DNA from: Pseudomonas sp. ADAK13
Lineage (GTDB): Bacteria > Pseudomonadota > Gammaproteobacteria > Pseudomonadales > Pseudomonadaceae
DNA length: 64,000 bases
Direction: 5' to 3'
NCBI RefSeq assembly: GCF_012935715.1
Contig: NZ_CP052860.1
Location: 4,898,001-4,962,000 of the forward strand
The stretch's first letter is position 1. Each line of letters opens with the position of its first letter. Positions 1 through 9,714 of this stretch are shown here, piece after piece. The notes below the pieces were generated by a model. It searched no databases and was not told the DNA's origin. It saw only the letters and a list, made by a program, of their open reading frames with translations. Position numbers and translations under genes: made by a program.

Positions 1-1050
1 AATGCTCGACCAGCCCTGACCGGTGATTGGCAGCCATTGCAACCCCTTTCAGGGCAGATGCCGAGTATGGAAAGCCTCGCGAACCTTAAAGGCTGCCGCT
101 TTGCGCCGCGCTGTGGCCAAGTCGAATCCTCCTGTCACCATCCGCCACCCCTGCAGCAACAGGCAGACGGCCGTTGGTTACGCTGCTGCGGTGGTCAACA
201 GGTCAGCGTTGCAGCGGACAGCCCGGTAAACTTGGATGCGCGTTACGCCCTGGGACTGCTGGGTGGCGCGCCACCTTTCCTGCGCGTGGAGAACCTGAGT
301 CAAAATGATCGCGTGGGTCGATGGCCCAATCGGCATCTGGAGCCGAGATTGCAAGGGATTGATTTCAGCATCGCTCCCGGCGAGTTCATCGGCTTGGTCG
401 GCCCCAGCGGCAGCGGCAAGTCCAGCCTGGCGCGTATCCTGATGGGCTTGCATGCTCCCGACACCGGTCGCCTATGGCTCAATGGCGAACCACTTGGCCT
501 TGACCGGGCCTCTTGGGAACGGCGCCGGCAAGCAGTTCAGCTCACTTTCCAGAATTCCAGCACCACGCTCAACCCGCGCCGTACCGTGAGCGAACTGTTG
601 ACCCAGTCACTGGATCATCAGGCCGTGTTGCGCTCCGAACGCAAGGCTCGTGGCGAGACGTTGGCCAAGGCGGTCGGTTTGCCGCTGGAACTCTTTTCAC
701 GGCTACCTGAGCAACTCTCGGGAGGGCAACGCCAGCGCCTGAATATAGGACGGGCGCTCTGTAATTTGCCTCAACTGCTGATAGCCGACGAAATTGTCTC
801 GGGGCTCGACGTCTCGGTGCAGGCACAGATTCTCAATTTGTTGTTGGCGCTCAGGCGTGAGCACAAGATTGCCCTGTTGCTCATCAGTCATGACCTGGGC
901 GTGGTGCGCTACTTGTGCGGCCGCGTGATGGTCATGGATCAGGGACGTATCGTCGAGTCTGGCGACACGGCAAAGGTCTTCTCTGCTCCCAAGCATCCGG
1001 TCACCCGGCAACTGCTGGAAGCGGCCCGTTATGAGGTAGAGCATGCTTGA
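1..1050 (+). CDS. Peptide-type ABC transporter ATP-binding protein, C-terminal part (partial)
   Basis: ATPase of an oligopeptide/dipeptide ABC importer, energising uptake at the inner membrane. The frame is open to the left edge, so the true start lies outside the window. The first residues carry a CRFAPRC motif typical of the C-terminal oligo_HPY tail of DppD/OppD ATPases, followed by a complete second ATPase domain. That order suggests a fused two-domain ATPase of GsiA/YejF type (inference). Visible are Walker A GPSGSGKS (nt 400-423), the signature LSGGQRQR (nt 715-738), Walker B LLIADE and switch LISHD. The usual Pro after ADE is Ile here. The stop overlaps the start of the binding-protein gene at 1043, so the two are translationally coupled. 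Confidence 0.9.
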   Translation, partial: NARPALTGDWQPLQPLSGQMPSMESLANLKGCRFAPRCGQVESSCHHPPPLQQQADGRWLRCCGGQQVSVAADSPVNLDARYALGLLGGAPPFLRVENLSQNDRVGRWPNRHLEPRLQGIDFSIAPGEFIGLVGPSGSGKSSLARILMGLHAPDTGRLWLNGEPLGLDRASWERRRQAVQLTFQNSSTTLNPRRTVSELLTQSLDHQAVLRSERKARGETLAKAVGLPLELFSRLPEQLSGGQRQRLNIGRALCNLPQLLIADEIVSGLDVSVQAQILNLLLALRREHKIALLLISHDLGVVRYLCGRVMVMDQGRIVESGDTAKVFSAPKHPVTRQLLEAARYEVEHA

Positions 1051-2578
1051 TCGTCGTACATTGTTGCGTCACACCCTGGCCTGCATGGCTTTAGGCACGA
1101 TGCAACGGTTGGCTGCGGCTGCGGATGATGGGGGCATGCCGTTGAGCATTGCCTATCCCACGGACATAAACAGTTGGGACCCCCTGCGCGTCAACCCGCT
1201 GCAGTCAGGCCTGATCAAGTGTTTATTTGACCAACCGTTGTCACTGCGTCGAGACCTCAGCCCAGGCCCTAGTGTTATTAGCCAGTATCGCTGGCTGGAC
1301 TCCAGTTGCCGACAGTTGGAAGTACAACTGCGTGAGGGCGTGCGCTTTCACAATGGTCAGCCGCTGGACGCAGAAGACTTGCGTTTCTCGTTGCTGGAAC
1401 GTGCACGCCTTGAGCCAGGATCCTTACTTGCCGGTATTTGGGGCGGTCTGGTAGATATCGAGTTGCGCACTCGCTACCGGGCCATCATGCGGCTGAGTTA
1501 CCCCATGGCCGTCGCCCCGGCAATGCTCGCCGATGTGCCGTCGTACCTTGTACCCAGCCAGTATTATCAGAGGGTAGGCAGCGCTGGTTTTGCTGCAGCG
1601 CCTATCGGTTCTGGTCCCTATCGCTTGCTGGAGTACGAGCAAGGCGTTCGTATCCTGTTCGAAGCCAACCGCGACTACTGGCAGGGCGCGCCGGCGATTC
1701 GACGTCTCAATGTGCTGATCAGCCGCGACCCGGTCGCCCGTGCGGCGATGCTGCAAGCGGGCAACGCTGGGCTGACAGTGAACCTTCCGGTGAGCGAGAG
1801 CCAGCGCCTGGGACGTTTACCGGGCCTGACGCAAACCATTAGCCCAAGTACGGCCATTGTTTTGCTGCAGATGGTCAATCAAGGGGCGTTGAGACGAATT
1901 GAGGTACGTCTTGCCTTGCATCATGCCATCGACAAAGTGGCCATTTCTCAGGGCCTGTTCGCGGGCTATGCCGTGCCGATCTGGGTGCCGGCCGGCCCTG
2001 ATATGCCTGGCCATGTCGAGGGCTTTAAGATTCCGTACGATCCGTCAATGGCACGTGACCTGCTCGCTACCGCGGGCTACGATCAGCAGCATCCTCTGAA
2101 AATCAATCTGTACACCACCAAAGGCGTTCTGCCCAGCGACTTGGAAATGGCAATGGCCATCCAATACATGTGGCAGCAAATTGGTGTACAGGTCGACTTG
2201 AAGGTGTTGTCGATGAGTATGCTGCTGGCCTACCAGAGCCAGGGTCGCCTGGATGGTCCGGTACTGCGTGGCTGGAACCCCTCAGCGGGGGATCCGGCCA
2301 CATACTCTGGCTTTTTGATGCACCCCCAGATGAGTTTCGCCCTGTTCAAAAGCGACGATATCGCCCCTCGGCTCGACCCATTAATGGCTGAACCGGACAA
2401 TCAGGCCCGTATCGCTGGTTTTCGCCTTTTTGACCGATGGCAAGTCGAACAGGGCTATTCCATCCCGCTTTTCCAGAGCCCTTCAATCTGCGTGCATCGT
2501 TCTGATTTGCGGTACACGGCGCAACTCAATGGCGTCCTAAAGGCCTGCGAGCTCTACTGGGGCAATGCGCAGGCATAA
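1043..2578 (+). CDS. ABC transporter substrate-binding protein, family 5 (SBP_bac_5)
   Basis: Periplasmic solute-binding protein of 511 aa for a peptide/nickel-type ABC importer, partner of the ATPase it overlaps by 8 bp. The N terminus has a twin-arginine-like DRRTLL followed by a hydrophobic stretch and an AAA cleavage region, so Tat export is possible. The body has family-5 features: VRFHNGQPLDAEDLRFS near residue 100, and GSGPYRL followed by NRDYWQG in the middle. Length is normal for the family. The ligand cannot be told from sequence. Permease genes would be upstream of the window or elsewhere. No terminator is obvious directly downstream. Confidence 0.88.
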   Translation: MLDRRTLLRHTLACMALGTMQRLAAAADDGGMPLSIAYPTDINSWDPLRVNPLQSGLIKCLFDQPLSLRRDLSPGPSVISQYRWLDSSCRQLEVQLREGVRFHNGQPLDAEDLRFSLLERARLEPGSLLAGIWGGLVDIELRTRYRAIMRLSYPMAVAPAMLADVPSYLVPSQYYQRVGSAGFAAAPIGSGPYRLLEYEQGVRILFEANRDYWQGAPAIRRLNVLISRDPVARAAMLQAGNAGLTVNLPVSESQRLGRLPGLTQTISPSTAIVLLQMVNQGALRRIEVRLALHHAIDKVAISQGLFAGYAVPIWVPAGPDMPGHVEGFKIPYDPSMARDLLATAGYDQQHPLKINLYTTKGVLPSDLEMAMAIQYMWQQIGVQVDLKVLSMSMLLAYQSQGRLDGPVLRGWNPSAGDPATYSGFLMHPQMSFALFKSDDIAPRLDPLMAEPDNQARIAGFRLFDRWQVEQGYSIPLFQSPSICVHRSDLRYTAQLNGVLKACELYWGNAQA

Positions 2579-3143
2579 GGCTGTGAACCGCACGACGTAG
2601 CCCTAACAAAGGCAGGCGAATTAACTTGCTTTTGGCAAAGGTGTTCTCGGCCGAAGGGGATGCGCTAATGCACTCGGCGCATTTGGATTCTTGCGCTGAT
2701 AAAAGTCCCAGGCCGTGAGAAACTTCGTCCGAACTGCAGGCCCAAGGTGTTTTCGCATCTCTGTGTACTTGGGGGCGCACACATCTAGCGTTATCAGGAT
2801 GATGAGTGCGATGCCATTAGGTTGCCTCGTTGCAATCCCCGAGCCGACCACTTAAACGTGGTCATTTATTTGTTTACTGTTGCGAGAGTGGATTTCGGCG
2901 ACGCTCCCCTTGTGTGCTTAACAGAAGATGGCGGTCAGCATCACTAGCACAATCATCTGCTATTAGGTCGCGCTCAAGCAGATACTCAAAACTGCAATAT
3001 CATCTGTCCGCTGATGCGTATACGGCACGATACCCGACTCAAGTCTTCGTCTGATACCAAAGACCAAATCGAGAATTTTGATGGTGACACTACAATCGTT
3101 ACGTAGCACTCTGCAGGAAAGTGACTCAGCAGGAGCTGACTTG
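2579..3143. other. Intergenic, no gene recognised
   Basis: Spacer between the ABC binding protein and the TetR relic. Both strands have only short unrelated reading frames. I see no convincing RNA gene, repeat or terminator. Confidence 0.5.
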
Positions 3144-3695
3144 ATGGATGGCGCAAACCCGATTTTTACCAAGGAGCGTTTGTTAGAAAGTGCTCCGCGT
3201 CTGTTCTGCCAAGAAGGCATTCAAGCAACGGGTATTGCGCGATTGCTAAGTGACGCCGAGGTCGCTGTATGAGAGTTATGGATCCAAGGAAAACCTTTCC
3301 GTGCGGTGTTTGATAGCGAAGCCGCAATGTGGTTTTCCTAGTTTGATAAGGAGTTGCCTCAGCGTACGGACGATCCGGAGCTGCGTCTGTTTATTCTGAT
3401 TGATTTGTTGGATGAGTGATTTGGAGGAGGGCGTTTTTTCAGATGCCTGTTCACCAATGCGGTGGCCCAGCATGACAAAGCCTCGAGTTGGGTGCGTGAT
3501 CTGGGGCAAGAGCATTTTAACCGGGTGCACGCCCGTATCGAAAACCTGGCCACTGAGGCTGGACTGCGTGAACCCAAATGCGTCGCTCAGCAAATCTGCC
3601 TGCTGATTGACGGTGTCATAGCGACCGCAATGGTTTCGCGAAATGCACAGAGTGCCCAAGTCGCTCGCCCCATTTTGCAAATACTGCTTCGCTAA
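3144..3695 (+). pseudogene. TetR-family regulator, degenerate
   Basis: Broken TetR regulator. From ATG 3144 the frame gives a typical TetR N terminus (KERLLESAPRLFCQEGIQAT) and stops in the HTH. The rest of the HTH, LYESYGSKENL, continues in another frame from about 3267, and FRAVFDSE in a third from about 3298. Stops lie near 3342 and 3417. The C-terminal ligand-domain part (residues beginning AVAQHDKASSWV) runs open to 3695. A small deletion at the first break plus at least one further frameshift explain the pattern. It follows the ABC genes on the same strand and may once have regulated a neighbour (inference). Confidence 0.75.
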
Positions 3696-4365
3696 GCGAA
3701 AAAGTCCGCCTGAACTCAGCACCAGTAGAAGCGACATTATTTGCGCCGGTGCCTAGTAACATGAAGGTTATTCTTCAAGTATTTGAGTTTGTAATGCAGT
3801 AGTGGGATCAGTAATCCTGTCAAGGATTCAGTCTCACAATGGATTTCTCCACAAGGCGAAGAAGAAAGGGTTTGAAGCTTTATACGAAAAAACCGGAAAT
3901 ATCTCTAGATATCAGGCGCTGCAGTATATCGCAAATTCGGTAAAGTTGTGGGCCGAATTAAAAGCGACAGGGGTGTTTGACACTCATGGCCGCTAAGTTG
4001 GGACAATCTTGGGGGAGGCTCTGACGCCATGATTGTCCCAAATTGACTAGACCTATCCTAGACAATAAGCTTGAAAAGCTAGCTCTGAGATTCGAGGGCG
4101 AAAGCCTCCTCTCGGAGACACTCGAAAGAAAAGACCATCATCCGATGGGCTTTTTTTGTATGTGTGTTTGGTAACCGAATCCATTGTGCACGAGGTTTGG
4201 TCGCGGTAGCGATGGCGGTTACCTGCCATCCTAGGACGGGATCCCTACGTGCGGAACTACTGCTTGCGGCTCCTGCCTTGGGTAACAGCATCGGCCCCCG
4301 GCTCCCTGTTTACACGGCTCAATGGCTTGCCCATCGGTTTCTCCAATGTGTGTCCGGGATTAGTT
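3696..4365. other. Intergenic with only short frames
   Basis: No recognised gene. A 64-codon frame at 3802-3996 (+), ending in KLWAELKATGVFDTHGR, looks protein-like but has no family I can name and no good ribosome site, so it may be a relic. The rest shows nothing clear. Confidence 0.35.
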
Positions 4366-4631
4366 GACCACTACATTATCAATCTGCAAAGACTCTAGAT
4401 GCGTTCGGTTTCGATGCTATAGAGGAGGCCGCCGTCGCAAGCATCGAGCTTCTTTCGGGAGCGCAGACCATCGCGCACGTTCGATCAATGCGTTTGTGGG
4501 ATGAAGTGCCACCATCGCTCTATAGCATAATTGATACTGAACTGCGTAACTACGTTACACGCCAGCTTGACTCGTTTGGAGTCTTTCAGCGTCCGCTTAC
4601 TGTCGCAGTGGTGTGGGGCCGCAAACGGTAG
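4366..4631 (+). pseudogene. Unrecognised gene relic
   Basis: An 88-codon stretch without stops, containing residues SIELLSGAQTIAHVRSMRLW and IIDTELRNYVTRQLDSFGVF. It reads like real protein (amphipathic, helix-rich), but it has no start codon near its beginning and ends abruptly at TAG 4629-4631. I do not recognise the family. Probably the remains of a gene. Confidence 0.25.
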
Positions 4632-5137
4632 CGTTTTGACGAGAGTTCGGGGCTCACGGATACAGCAGCTTTACTTGGCTGGGGCTGAGTCAGGCCCTGC
4701 AGTACGGCGGCGCAATTATCGCGTGGCGGTGCCCTGGAACGGCAACCGGACCATCGGCATCTGCCAACCATTTCGCCTCGCAAGCCGCGTATACGAAAAA
4801 TTCCGGTCGCGCAGCTCTGCGACTAAGAGCGGCTGGCTGGTGCAACGGCCGCAGTGATCGTACCTTGAGCGTGAGTGCATTAATCGGAGGCGAACGCCGG
4901 TATGTATGTTCACTGCGCGGTGGGGGAGGGGGACTTTTCGGAAGGAGATCTCGAAAGCTGCGTTCAGCATAGCGCCGACAGCCGAGGCCGCTTATGATGA
5001 AAGGCGCCCAACGGTCGTTCCAGCTCAAGCCTCTCTTATTTATAGGAACCGGGCTAACCCGCGTGGATGGGTGGTTTTCGAGGCGAAACCATACAGCCTC
5101 GAGCTTGCTTTCTCTCATATTATTTTGGAGTCGGTTT
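4632..5137. other. Upstream region of the GH6 gene
   Basis: No gene supported. A long frame runs into the GH6 gene from 4994, but it lacks a ribosome site at its own first ATG and precedes a much better start at 5138. This region probably holds the GH6 promoter, which I could not locate. Confidence 0.4.
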
Positions 5138-6094
5138 ATGTCTAAGGTTGCCAGCCTTGCCGCCTGCCTAATCGGTTTATCATTGCAGCCTGCAGCCCAT
5201 GCCAGCAGTACCTTTTATGTCAATCCCGAATCAGCCGCCGCACAGTGGGTAAAGCAACATCCTGATTCCCCCGAGAGCGCAAAAATTCGCGCCGCCATCG
5301 TCAACGTACCGAGTGCCCTCTGGCTGACCGGCACCAGCCAAACCACCGATAAACTGACGGCTAGGATCAATCTTTACGTTTTGGCCGCCCAAAATGTCCA
5401 AAAGGTCCCGATTCTTGTTGCCTACAACCTGCCTCACCGTGACTGCAGCGGTGGCGCGTCCGCGGGCGGCGCAGGAAGTGCCGCTGAGTATCGGGGTTGG
5501 ATCGACCAGTTGGTCAACGGCGTAAGCTATCAGCAAGCCGTCATCGTTCTAGAACCGGATGCGCTGGCCGATATGCAATGCCTTAATCGCGACAATCGGG
5601 ATGAACGCCTCGCACTCCTTAACTACGCAATATCCAGCTTCAGGCAGCGCGCGCCGCACGCGGATGTTTACCTGGATGCGGGAAATGCCGGCTGGAAACC
5701 CGCGGGACTGATGGCCGATGAACTGAATGCCGCTGGGGTGAAAAATGCGCGTGGTTTTGCCCTGAACATATCCAGCTTTTACACACTGGCTCAGTCCCGC
5801 GATTATGGTGCCGCGATCAATGCCAAGTTGTCCGCCGATCACGATTACACAAAATCCATTGTCGTAGATACGAGCCGAAACGGAAATGGCGCCGTCCCCG
5901 GCGACTGGTGTAATCCGCCCGGGCGCAGGGTGGGCATTCAGACTCAATCCCTCTCGCCAAACCTGCTGGCCCTGTGGATCAAGTTGCCTGGCAACTCGGA
6001 CGGCGAATCGTCACCGAAGACCGACTGCCATGGTGGTCCGGCCGCCGGCACATTCAGCGCAGCGCTGGCGGTGCGGCTGATTGATGGCAACTGA
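5138..6094 (+). CDS. Secreted glycoside hydrolase family 6 (endoglucanase/cellobiohydrolase-like)
   Basis: Predicted exported cellulase-like enzyme of 318 aa that would cleave beta-1,4-glucan with inversion. The start at 5138 is chosen because it has GGAG upstream and gives a clean signal peptide (to about residue 22, ending AAHA). GH6 hallmarks are present: VAYNLPHRDC (Asp102), VLEPDALA with the expected acid Asp141, a DAGNAGW segment near 180, VDTSRNGNG (243-251), WCNPPGRR, and LWIKLPGNSDG with Asp288 at the proposed base position. Four Cys sit where the two family disulfides form. The Glu usual in PGESDG is Asn286. No carbohydrate-binding module or linker is seen, so it is a bare catalytic domain. 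Confidence 0.9.
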   Translation: MSKVASLAACLIGLSLQPAAHASSTFYVNPESAAAQWVKQHPDSPESAKIRAAIVNVPSALWLTGTSQTTDKLTARINLYVLAAQNVQKVPILVAYNLPHRDCSGGASAGGAGSAAEYRGWIDQLVNGVSYQQAVIVLEPDALADMQCLNRDNRDERLALLNYAISSFRQRAPHADVYLDAGNAGWKPAGLMADELNAAGVKNARGFALNISSFYTLAQSRDYGAAINAKLSADHDYTKSIVVDTSRNGNGAVPGDWCNPPGRRVGIQTQSLSPNLLALWIKLPGNSDGESSPKTDCHGGPAAGTFSAALAVRLIDGN

Positions 6095-6117
6095 AGTTTC
6101 TCCTGCGGACAGGACAG

Positions 6118-6150
6118 GAAGCCTGGGCACACGAAGTGCCTACAGGCTTC
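6118..6150. terminator. Stem-loop after GH6 (candidate transcription end)
   Basis: GAAGCCTG-GGCAC, loop ACGAA, GTGCC-TA-CAGGCTTC: 13 paired bases with a 2-base bulge, 24 bases after the GH6 stop. No T-run follows, so intrinsic termination is uncertain. It could instead be an mRNA-stabilising hairpin. Confidence 0.5.
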
Positions 6151-6983
6151 AGAATTGCCAGCACGGCATTTCAGGGTCAGCGTTACTTTTCTAGGTATGC
6201 ACCTGATGTTGATGCAGGGCTCATGGGCGTTTGACGTGCAGGGCTGTTCCGCCAGTAAGTCTTCATTGATGGCGCTTGGGTCGATGCGGACAATGGTCAA
6301 GCGATCAAGGCCAACAACCCCGCGACCGGCGAAATCCTCGGTACCGTGCCAAAATGGGCGCGACCGAACCCCGTCGTGCCATTTGAAGCGGCTGACAAGG
6401 CGACCTGCGGCCTGGCGTGCACTGACCGGCAAGGACTGCGCCAACAAGCTGCGTCGCTGGTTCGAGCTGATCATCGAGAACCAGGACGACCTGGCTCGCC
6501 AGATGACCCTGGAGCAAGGCAAGCCGCTGGCTGAAACCAAGGGCGAAATCGTTTACGCCGCTTCGTTCATCGAGTGGTTCGCCGAAGAAGCCAAGCGCGT
6601 CTACGGCGACGTGATTCCGGGCCACCAGCCGGACAAGCGTCTGATTGTGATCAAGCAGCCAATCGGCGTCACCGCCGCCATCACGCCGTGGAACTTCCCC
6701 GCCGCGATGATCACCCGTAAGGCCGGCCCAGCCCTGGTTGCCGGTTGCACCATGGTGCTCAAGCCTGCGTCGCAAACCCCGTTCTCGGCGTTCGCCCTAG
6801 CTGAACTGGCCCAGCGTGCCGGCATTCCGAACGGCGTGTTCAGCGTGGTCTCCGGCAGCGCCGGCGACATCGGCAGCGAGCTGACCAGTAACCCGATCGT
6901 GCGTGAGTTGTCCTTCACTGGCTCCACCGAAATCGGTCGCCAACTGATGGCCGAATGCGCCAAGGACATCAAGAAAGTATCCC

Positions 6984-6991
6984 TGGAGTTG
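6984..6991. repeat. Target-site duplication TGGAGTTG, left copy
   Basis: TGGAGTTG lies directly left of the IS66 element and is repeated at 9032-9039 directly right of it. Eight base pairs is the known duplication length for IS66. Confidence 0.95.
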
Positions 6992-7036
6992 GTAAGCGCT
7001 CCATAAACCCCACCGACTTCAAGATGGGTAATGCGC

Positions 7037-8569
7037 CTAGCTAGGCGATGCCGGCGAGCAGTTCCACGGTAACAGCGCTTCGTAATCTTCAACCGAGGTC
7101 GCCATTGGCAGCCGCTCTAATGCGTGGCGCAGCCACGCATAGGGCTCTTGGCCGTTGGCTTTAGCAGTCTCGACCAGGCTGTAAAGTTGAGCGCTGGCCG
7201 TTGCGCCTTTGGGCGTATCGCTGAACAACCAGTTCTTTCTTCCGATGACGAAGGGCCTGATCGCACGCTCGGCGGGGTTGTTGTCGATCGGCAAATAGCC
7301 TTCCTCGGTGTACCGTTCGAGTTTGTTCCAGTTACTCGCCAGATAGCCGATGGCTTTGCCTAAGGCGTTCTGAGACGTAACGTGTGGCTGCGTCTTTTCC
7401 ATCCAGCTTTTTAACTGAGCCAGCACTGGCAGGCTCCGATCATTCCGGCCGGTTTTACGATCGTCGTCGCCCGTATCCTTCAGATCACGCTCGACGCCAT
7501 AAAGTTTATTGATCAGATTCAGTGCGATATCAGCGCGTCCTGTCTTGCCTTTCGGCTGCACTTTTTGCGCCTCAACAAACTTGCGCCTTGCGTGCGCCCA
7601 GCAGCCCAAACGTTCGACTCCAGCCTGCGCGCCCAACGCGTTATAACCGGCGTAATCATCGGTCACCACGTAGCCACGATAGCCATCGAGCAGGCGTGTC
7701 GGCACCTCCTGCGCGCGGCTGGTGGAGTAGTCAAAAAGGATCACTGGTTTATCTGGCGGGCCGCCGGTTTGCACCCACATCCAGGACTGGCTGCTTGGGT
7801 CTCGGTCAGGCTCTTTCAACACCTGTACCCGTGTTTCATCGCAGTGGATAACACGGCTGCCCAGTAGGCTATCGCGCATTAAATTCAGCAGCGGCTGGAA
7901 GTGTTCACCGAACTGGATAACCCAGCGTGCCAAGGTCTGGCGCGGGATATCGACGCCATGGCGGCCCAAGACTTTTTCGAAACGGTGAAGCGGTAGTCCA
8001 TCGACGTACTTGGTGGTCAGCAACATCGCCAGAACACTTGGGCTGGCCATGCTTTTTTCAATCAGTTGAGCCGGCTTGTCAGCAGTGACCGGCGCCATCT
8101 CGCAGTCGCGGCAACCGTAAACTTTCCGAACGTGTCTGATCACACGGATCTGCATCGGAACGATTTCAAGCTGCTCGCTGACTTCTTCGCCAATAGTGTG
8201 TTTGCGGCAGCCGCAGACGCACGTCAGTTCATGCTCGGGAAGTTCGTGGATGATCTCGATGCGTGGCAGATCGGCGGGCAGTGGCTTGCGTTTGCCGCGG
8301 CGCTTGGTCGGGGCAACGACCTCTTCATCTGAGGCTTCGTCCACAGGCTCGACGACGCTTTCTACTTCATTGAAGAGGGCCAGTTGCGACGTTGCCGCAT
8401 CAGCTGTTTGCTCGGACTTACGTCCGAACAGACGCTGAAGCAGGAGGGCATTCTGTTCTTCTAGCCGAACAATCTTTCCCTTGTCCAACTGACGCTCGTC
8501 GAGCATCTGCCCAAGCATTTGCTTGAGCAGAACGGGATCATCTGGAAGATTTTCGGGCAAGGAATTCAT
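7037..8569 (-). CDS. tnpC: IS66 transposase
   Basis: DDE transposase of 510 aa, the full length expected for IS66 TnpC. In order it shows an N-terminal leucine-zipper-like coiled coil ([20 protein letters not shown]), a zinc-finger segment CVCGCRKH with a second CRDC, then the catalytic core: HCDETRVQV (Asp), VVTDDYAGY (Asp) and [10 protein letters not shown] (Glu), and the family tail around GRKNWLFS. It follows tnpB by 18 bp in one operon. The reading frame is uninterrupted, so it may be active. Confidence 0.95.
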   Translation of the reverse strand: MNSLPENLPDDPVLLKQMLGQMLDERQLDKGKIVRLEEQNALLLQRLFGRKSEQTADAATSQLALFNEVESVVEPVDEASDEEVVAPTKRRGKRKPLPADLPRIEIIHELPEHELTCVCGCRKHTIGEEVSEQLEIVPMQIRVIRHVRKVYGCRDCEMAPVTADKPAQLIEKSMASPSVLAMLLTTKYVDGLPLHRFEKVLGRHGVDIPRQTLARWVIQFGEHFQPLLNLMRDSLLGSRVIHCDETRVQVLKEPDRDPSSQSWMWVQTGGPPDKPVILFDYSTSRAQEVPTRLLDGYRGYVVTDDYAGYNALGAQAGVERLGCWAHARRKFVEAQKVQPKGKTGRADIALNLINKLYGVERDLKDTGDDDRKTGRNDRSLPVLAQLKSWMEKTQPHVTSQNALGKAIGYLASNWNKLERYTEEGYLPIDNNPAERAIRPFVIGRKNWLFSDTPKGATASAQLYSLVETAKANGQEPYAWLRHALERLPMATSVEDYEALLPWNCSPASPS

Positions 8570-8587
8570 GCCCTGGATTATACCGAA

Positions 8588-8947
8588 TCAGGCTACGAAT
8601 CGCGGCGTCAAAACTTGATGAGGACGGTTGCGCCAGAGGTCGAAGCCATCGAGCATCCAGTTGAGTTCCTGGACGGTCAGAACGATCGCCTCGTCGGTGG
8701 CGTCAGGGGATGTTTTGAATCGTTCGGACTCGAGACGTTTGAGCCAAAGACAGAAGCAGTTGCGCTCCCAATATAAAATTTTCACTCGGTTGCGGGGCTT
8801 GTTGAGGAAGACGAAAAGCACGGGGTCGAATACTGCGACTTTAATATCCAGCTCGACTAGCGCAGCCAAGCCGTCGATCGATTTTCGGAAGTCGACCGGC
8901 TTGGGGTACAGATACACTTTTTCGACTTTGGCATCGGGTCGCATCAT
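8588..8947 (-). CDS. tnpB: IS66 accessory protein TnpB (IS66 Orf2)
   Basis: 119-aa IS66 Orf2-like protein, required with TnpC for IS66 transposition (exact role unknown). Recognised by VYLYPKPVDFRKSIDGLAAL near the start, LFVFLNKPRNRVKILYWERN in the middle, and FCLWLKRLE. First gene of the two-gene element, close to the right inverted repeat, which should hold its promoter. Confidence 0.92.
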   Translation of the reverse strand: MMRPDAKVEKVYLYPKPVDFRKSIDGLAALVELDIKVAVFDPVLFVFLNKPRNRVKILYWERNCFCLWLKRLESERFKTSPDATDEAIVLTVQELNWMLDGFDLWRNRPHQVLTPRFVA

Positions 8948-9031
8948 GGCGAGCTGGCTCCTGAGGGAATCGGGAGCACAGCATCCGGGATCCGATAAGC
9001 GCTTTGAATGTGGGGTTTATGGAGCGCTTAC

Positions 9032-9039
9032 TGGAGTTG
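9032..9039. repeat. Target-site duplication TGGAGTTG, right copy
   Basis: Second copy of the 8-bp duplication made by insertion of the IS66 element. gabD resumes at 9040 with GGCGGC. Confidence 0.95.
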
Positions 9040-9714
9040 GGCGGCAACGCGCCGTTCATCGTGTTCGACGACGCACACCTGGATACGGCCGTCGAAGGCG
9101 CGATCATCTCCAAGTACCGCAACAACGGCAAGACCTGCGTTTGCGCCAACCGTCTGTACATCCAGGATGCGGTGTACGACGCGTTCGCCGAAAAATTGAA
9201 AGTGGCTGTGGCCAAGTTGAAGATCGGTAACGGTCTGGAAGAAGGCACCACCACCGGCCCGCTGATCGACGAAAAGGCTGTGGCCAAGGTTCAGGAGCAC
9301 ATCGCTGATGCCCTGAGCAAAGGCGCCAAACTGCTGGCCGGCGGCAAGGTCATTGATGGCAACTTCTTCGAGCCGACCATTCTGGTCAACGTGCCGAAAG
9401 ACGCTGCCGTGGCCAAGGAAGAAACCTTCGGACCATTGGCGCCATTGTTCCGCTTCAAAGACGAAGATGAAGTGATCGCGATGTCCAACGACACCGAGTT
9501 CGGCCTGGCTTCTTACTTCTATGCCCGCGACCTGGGCCGTGTGTTCCGTGTGGCTGAGGCCCTGGAATACGGCATGGTCGGCGTCAACACCGGGTTGATC
9601 TCCAACGAAGTGGCACCGTTCTGCGGCATCAAGGCTTCGGGCCTGGGCCGTGAGGGCTCCAAGTACGGGATCGAGGATTATCTGGAAATCAAATACCTAT
9701 GCCTTAATATCTAA

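Larger units (their letters stand above)
6992..9031 (-). mobile_element. Complete IS66-family insertion sequence (copy 1)
   Basis: A 2040-bp element with 22-bp perfect terminal inverted repeats beginning GTAAGCGCTCCATAAACCCC. It is flanked by an 8-bp direct repeat and carries intact tnpB and tnpC on the minus strand. There is no tnpA: only 84 bp separate the tnpB start from the right end, so this is a two-gene IS66 subtype. Intact ends, duplication and genes indicate a recent insertion, later than at least some decay of the host gabD (inference). Confidence 0.95.
6235..9714 (+). pseudogene. gabD: Succinate-semialdehyde dehydrogenase, degenerate and IS-interrupted
   Basis: Remains of NADP-dependent succinate-semialdehyde dehydrogenase (GABA degradation). 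The N-terminal part LFRQ is followed by a TAA at 6256-6258. The frame then reads VFIDGAWVDADNGQAIKANN to about 6353, shifts, and runs as AWRALTGKDCANKLRRWF onward to 6991. An IS66 element sits between SLEL and GGNAPF. Removing 2048 bp (element plus one 8-bp repeat) rejoins the frame exactly. The C-terminal half (9040-9714) is intact with catalytic Cys in GKTCVCANR and ends YLEIKYLCLNI. One Cys replaces Gly in the usual APFGGIKASG. The gene has at least three lesions, so it is certainly dead. Confidence 0.93.

Noticed and set aside
4079..4291. Minus-strand frame of 70 codons
   Set aside because: No ribosome site, no family, and unnatural composition.
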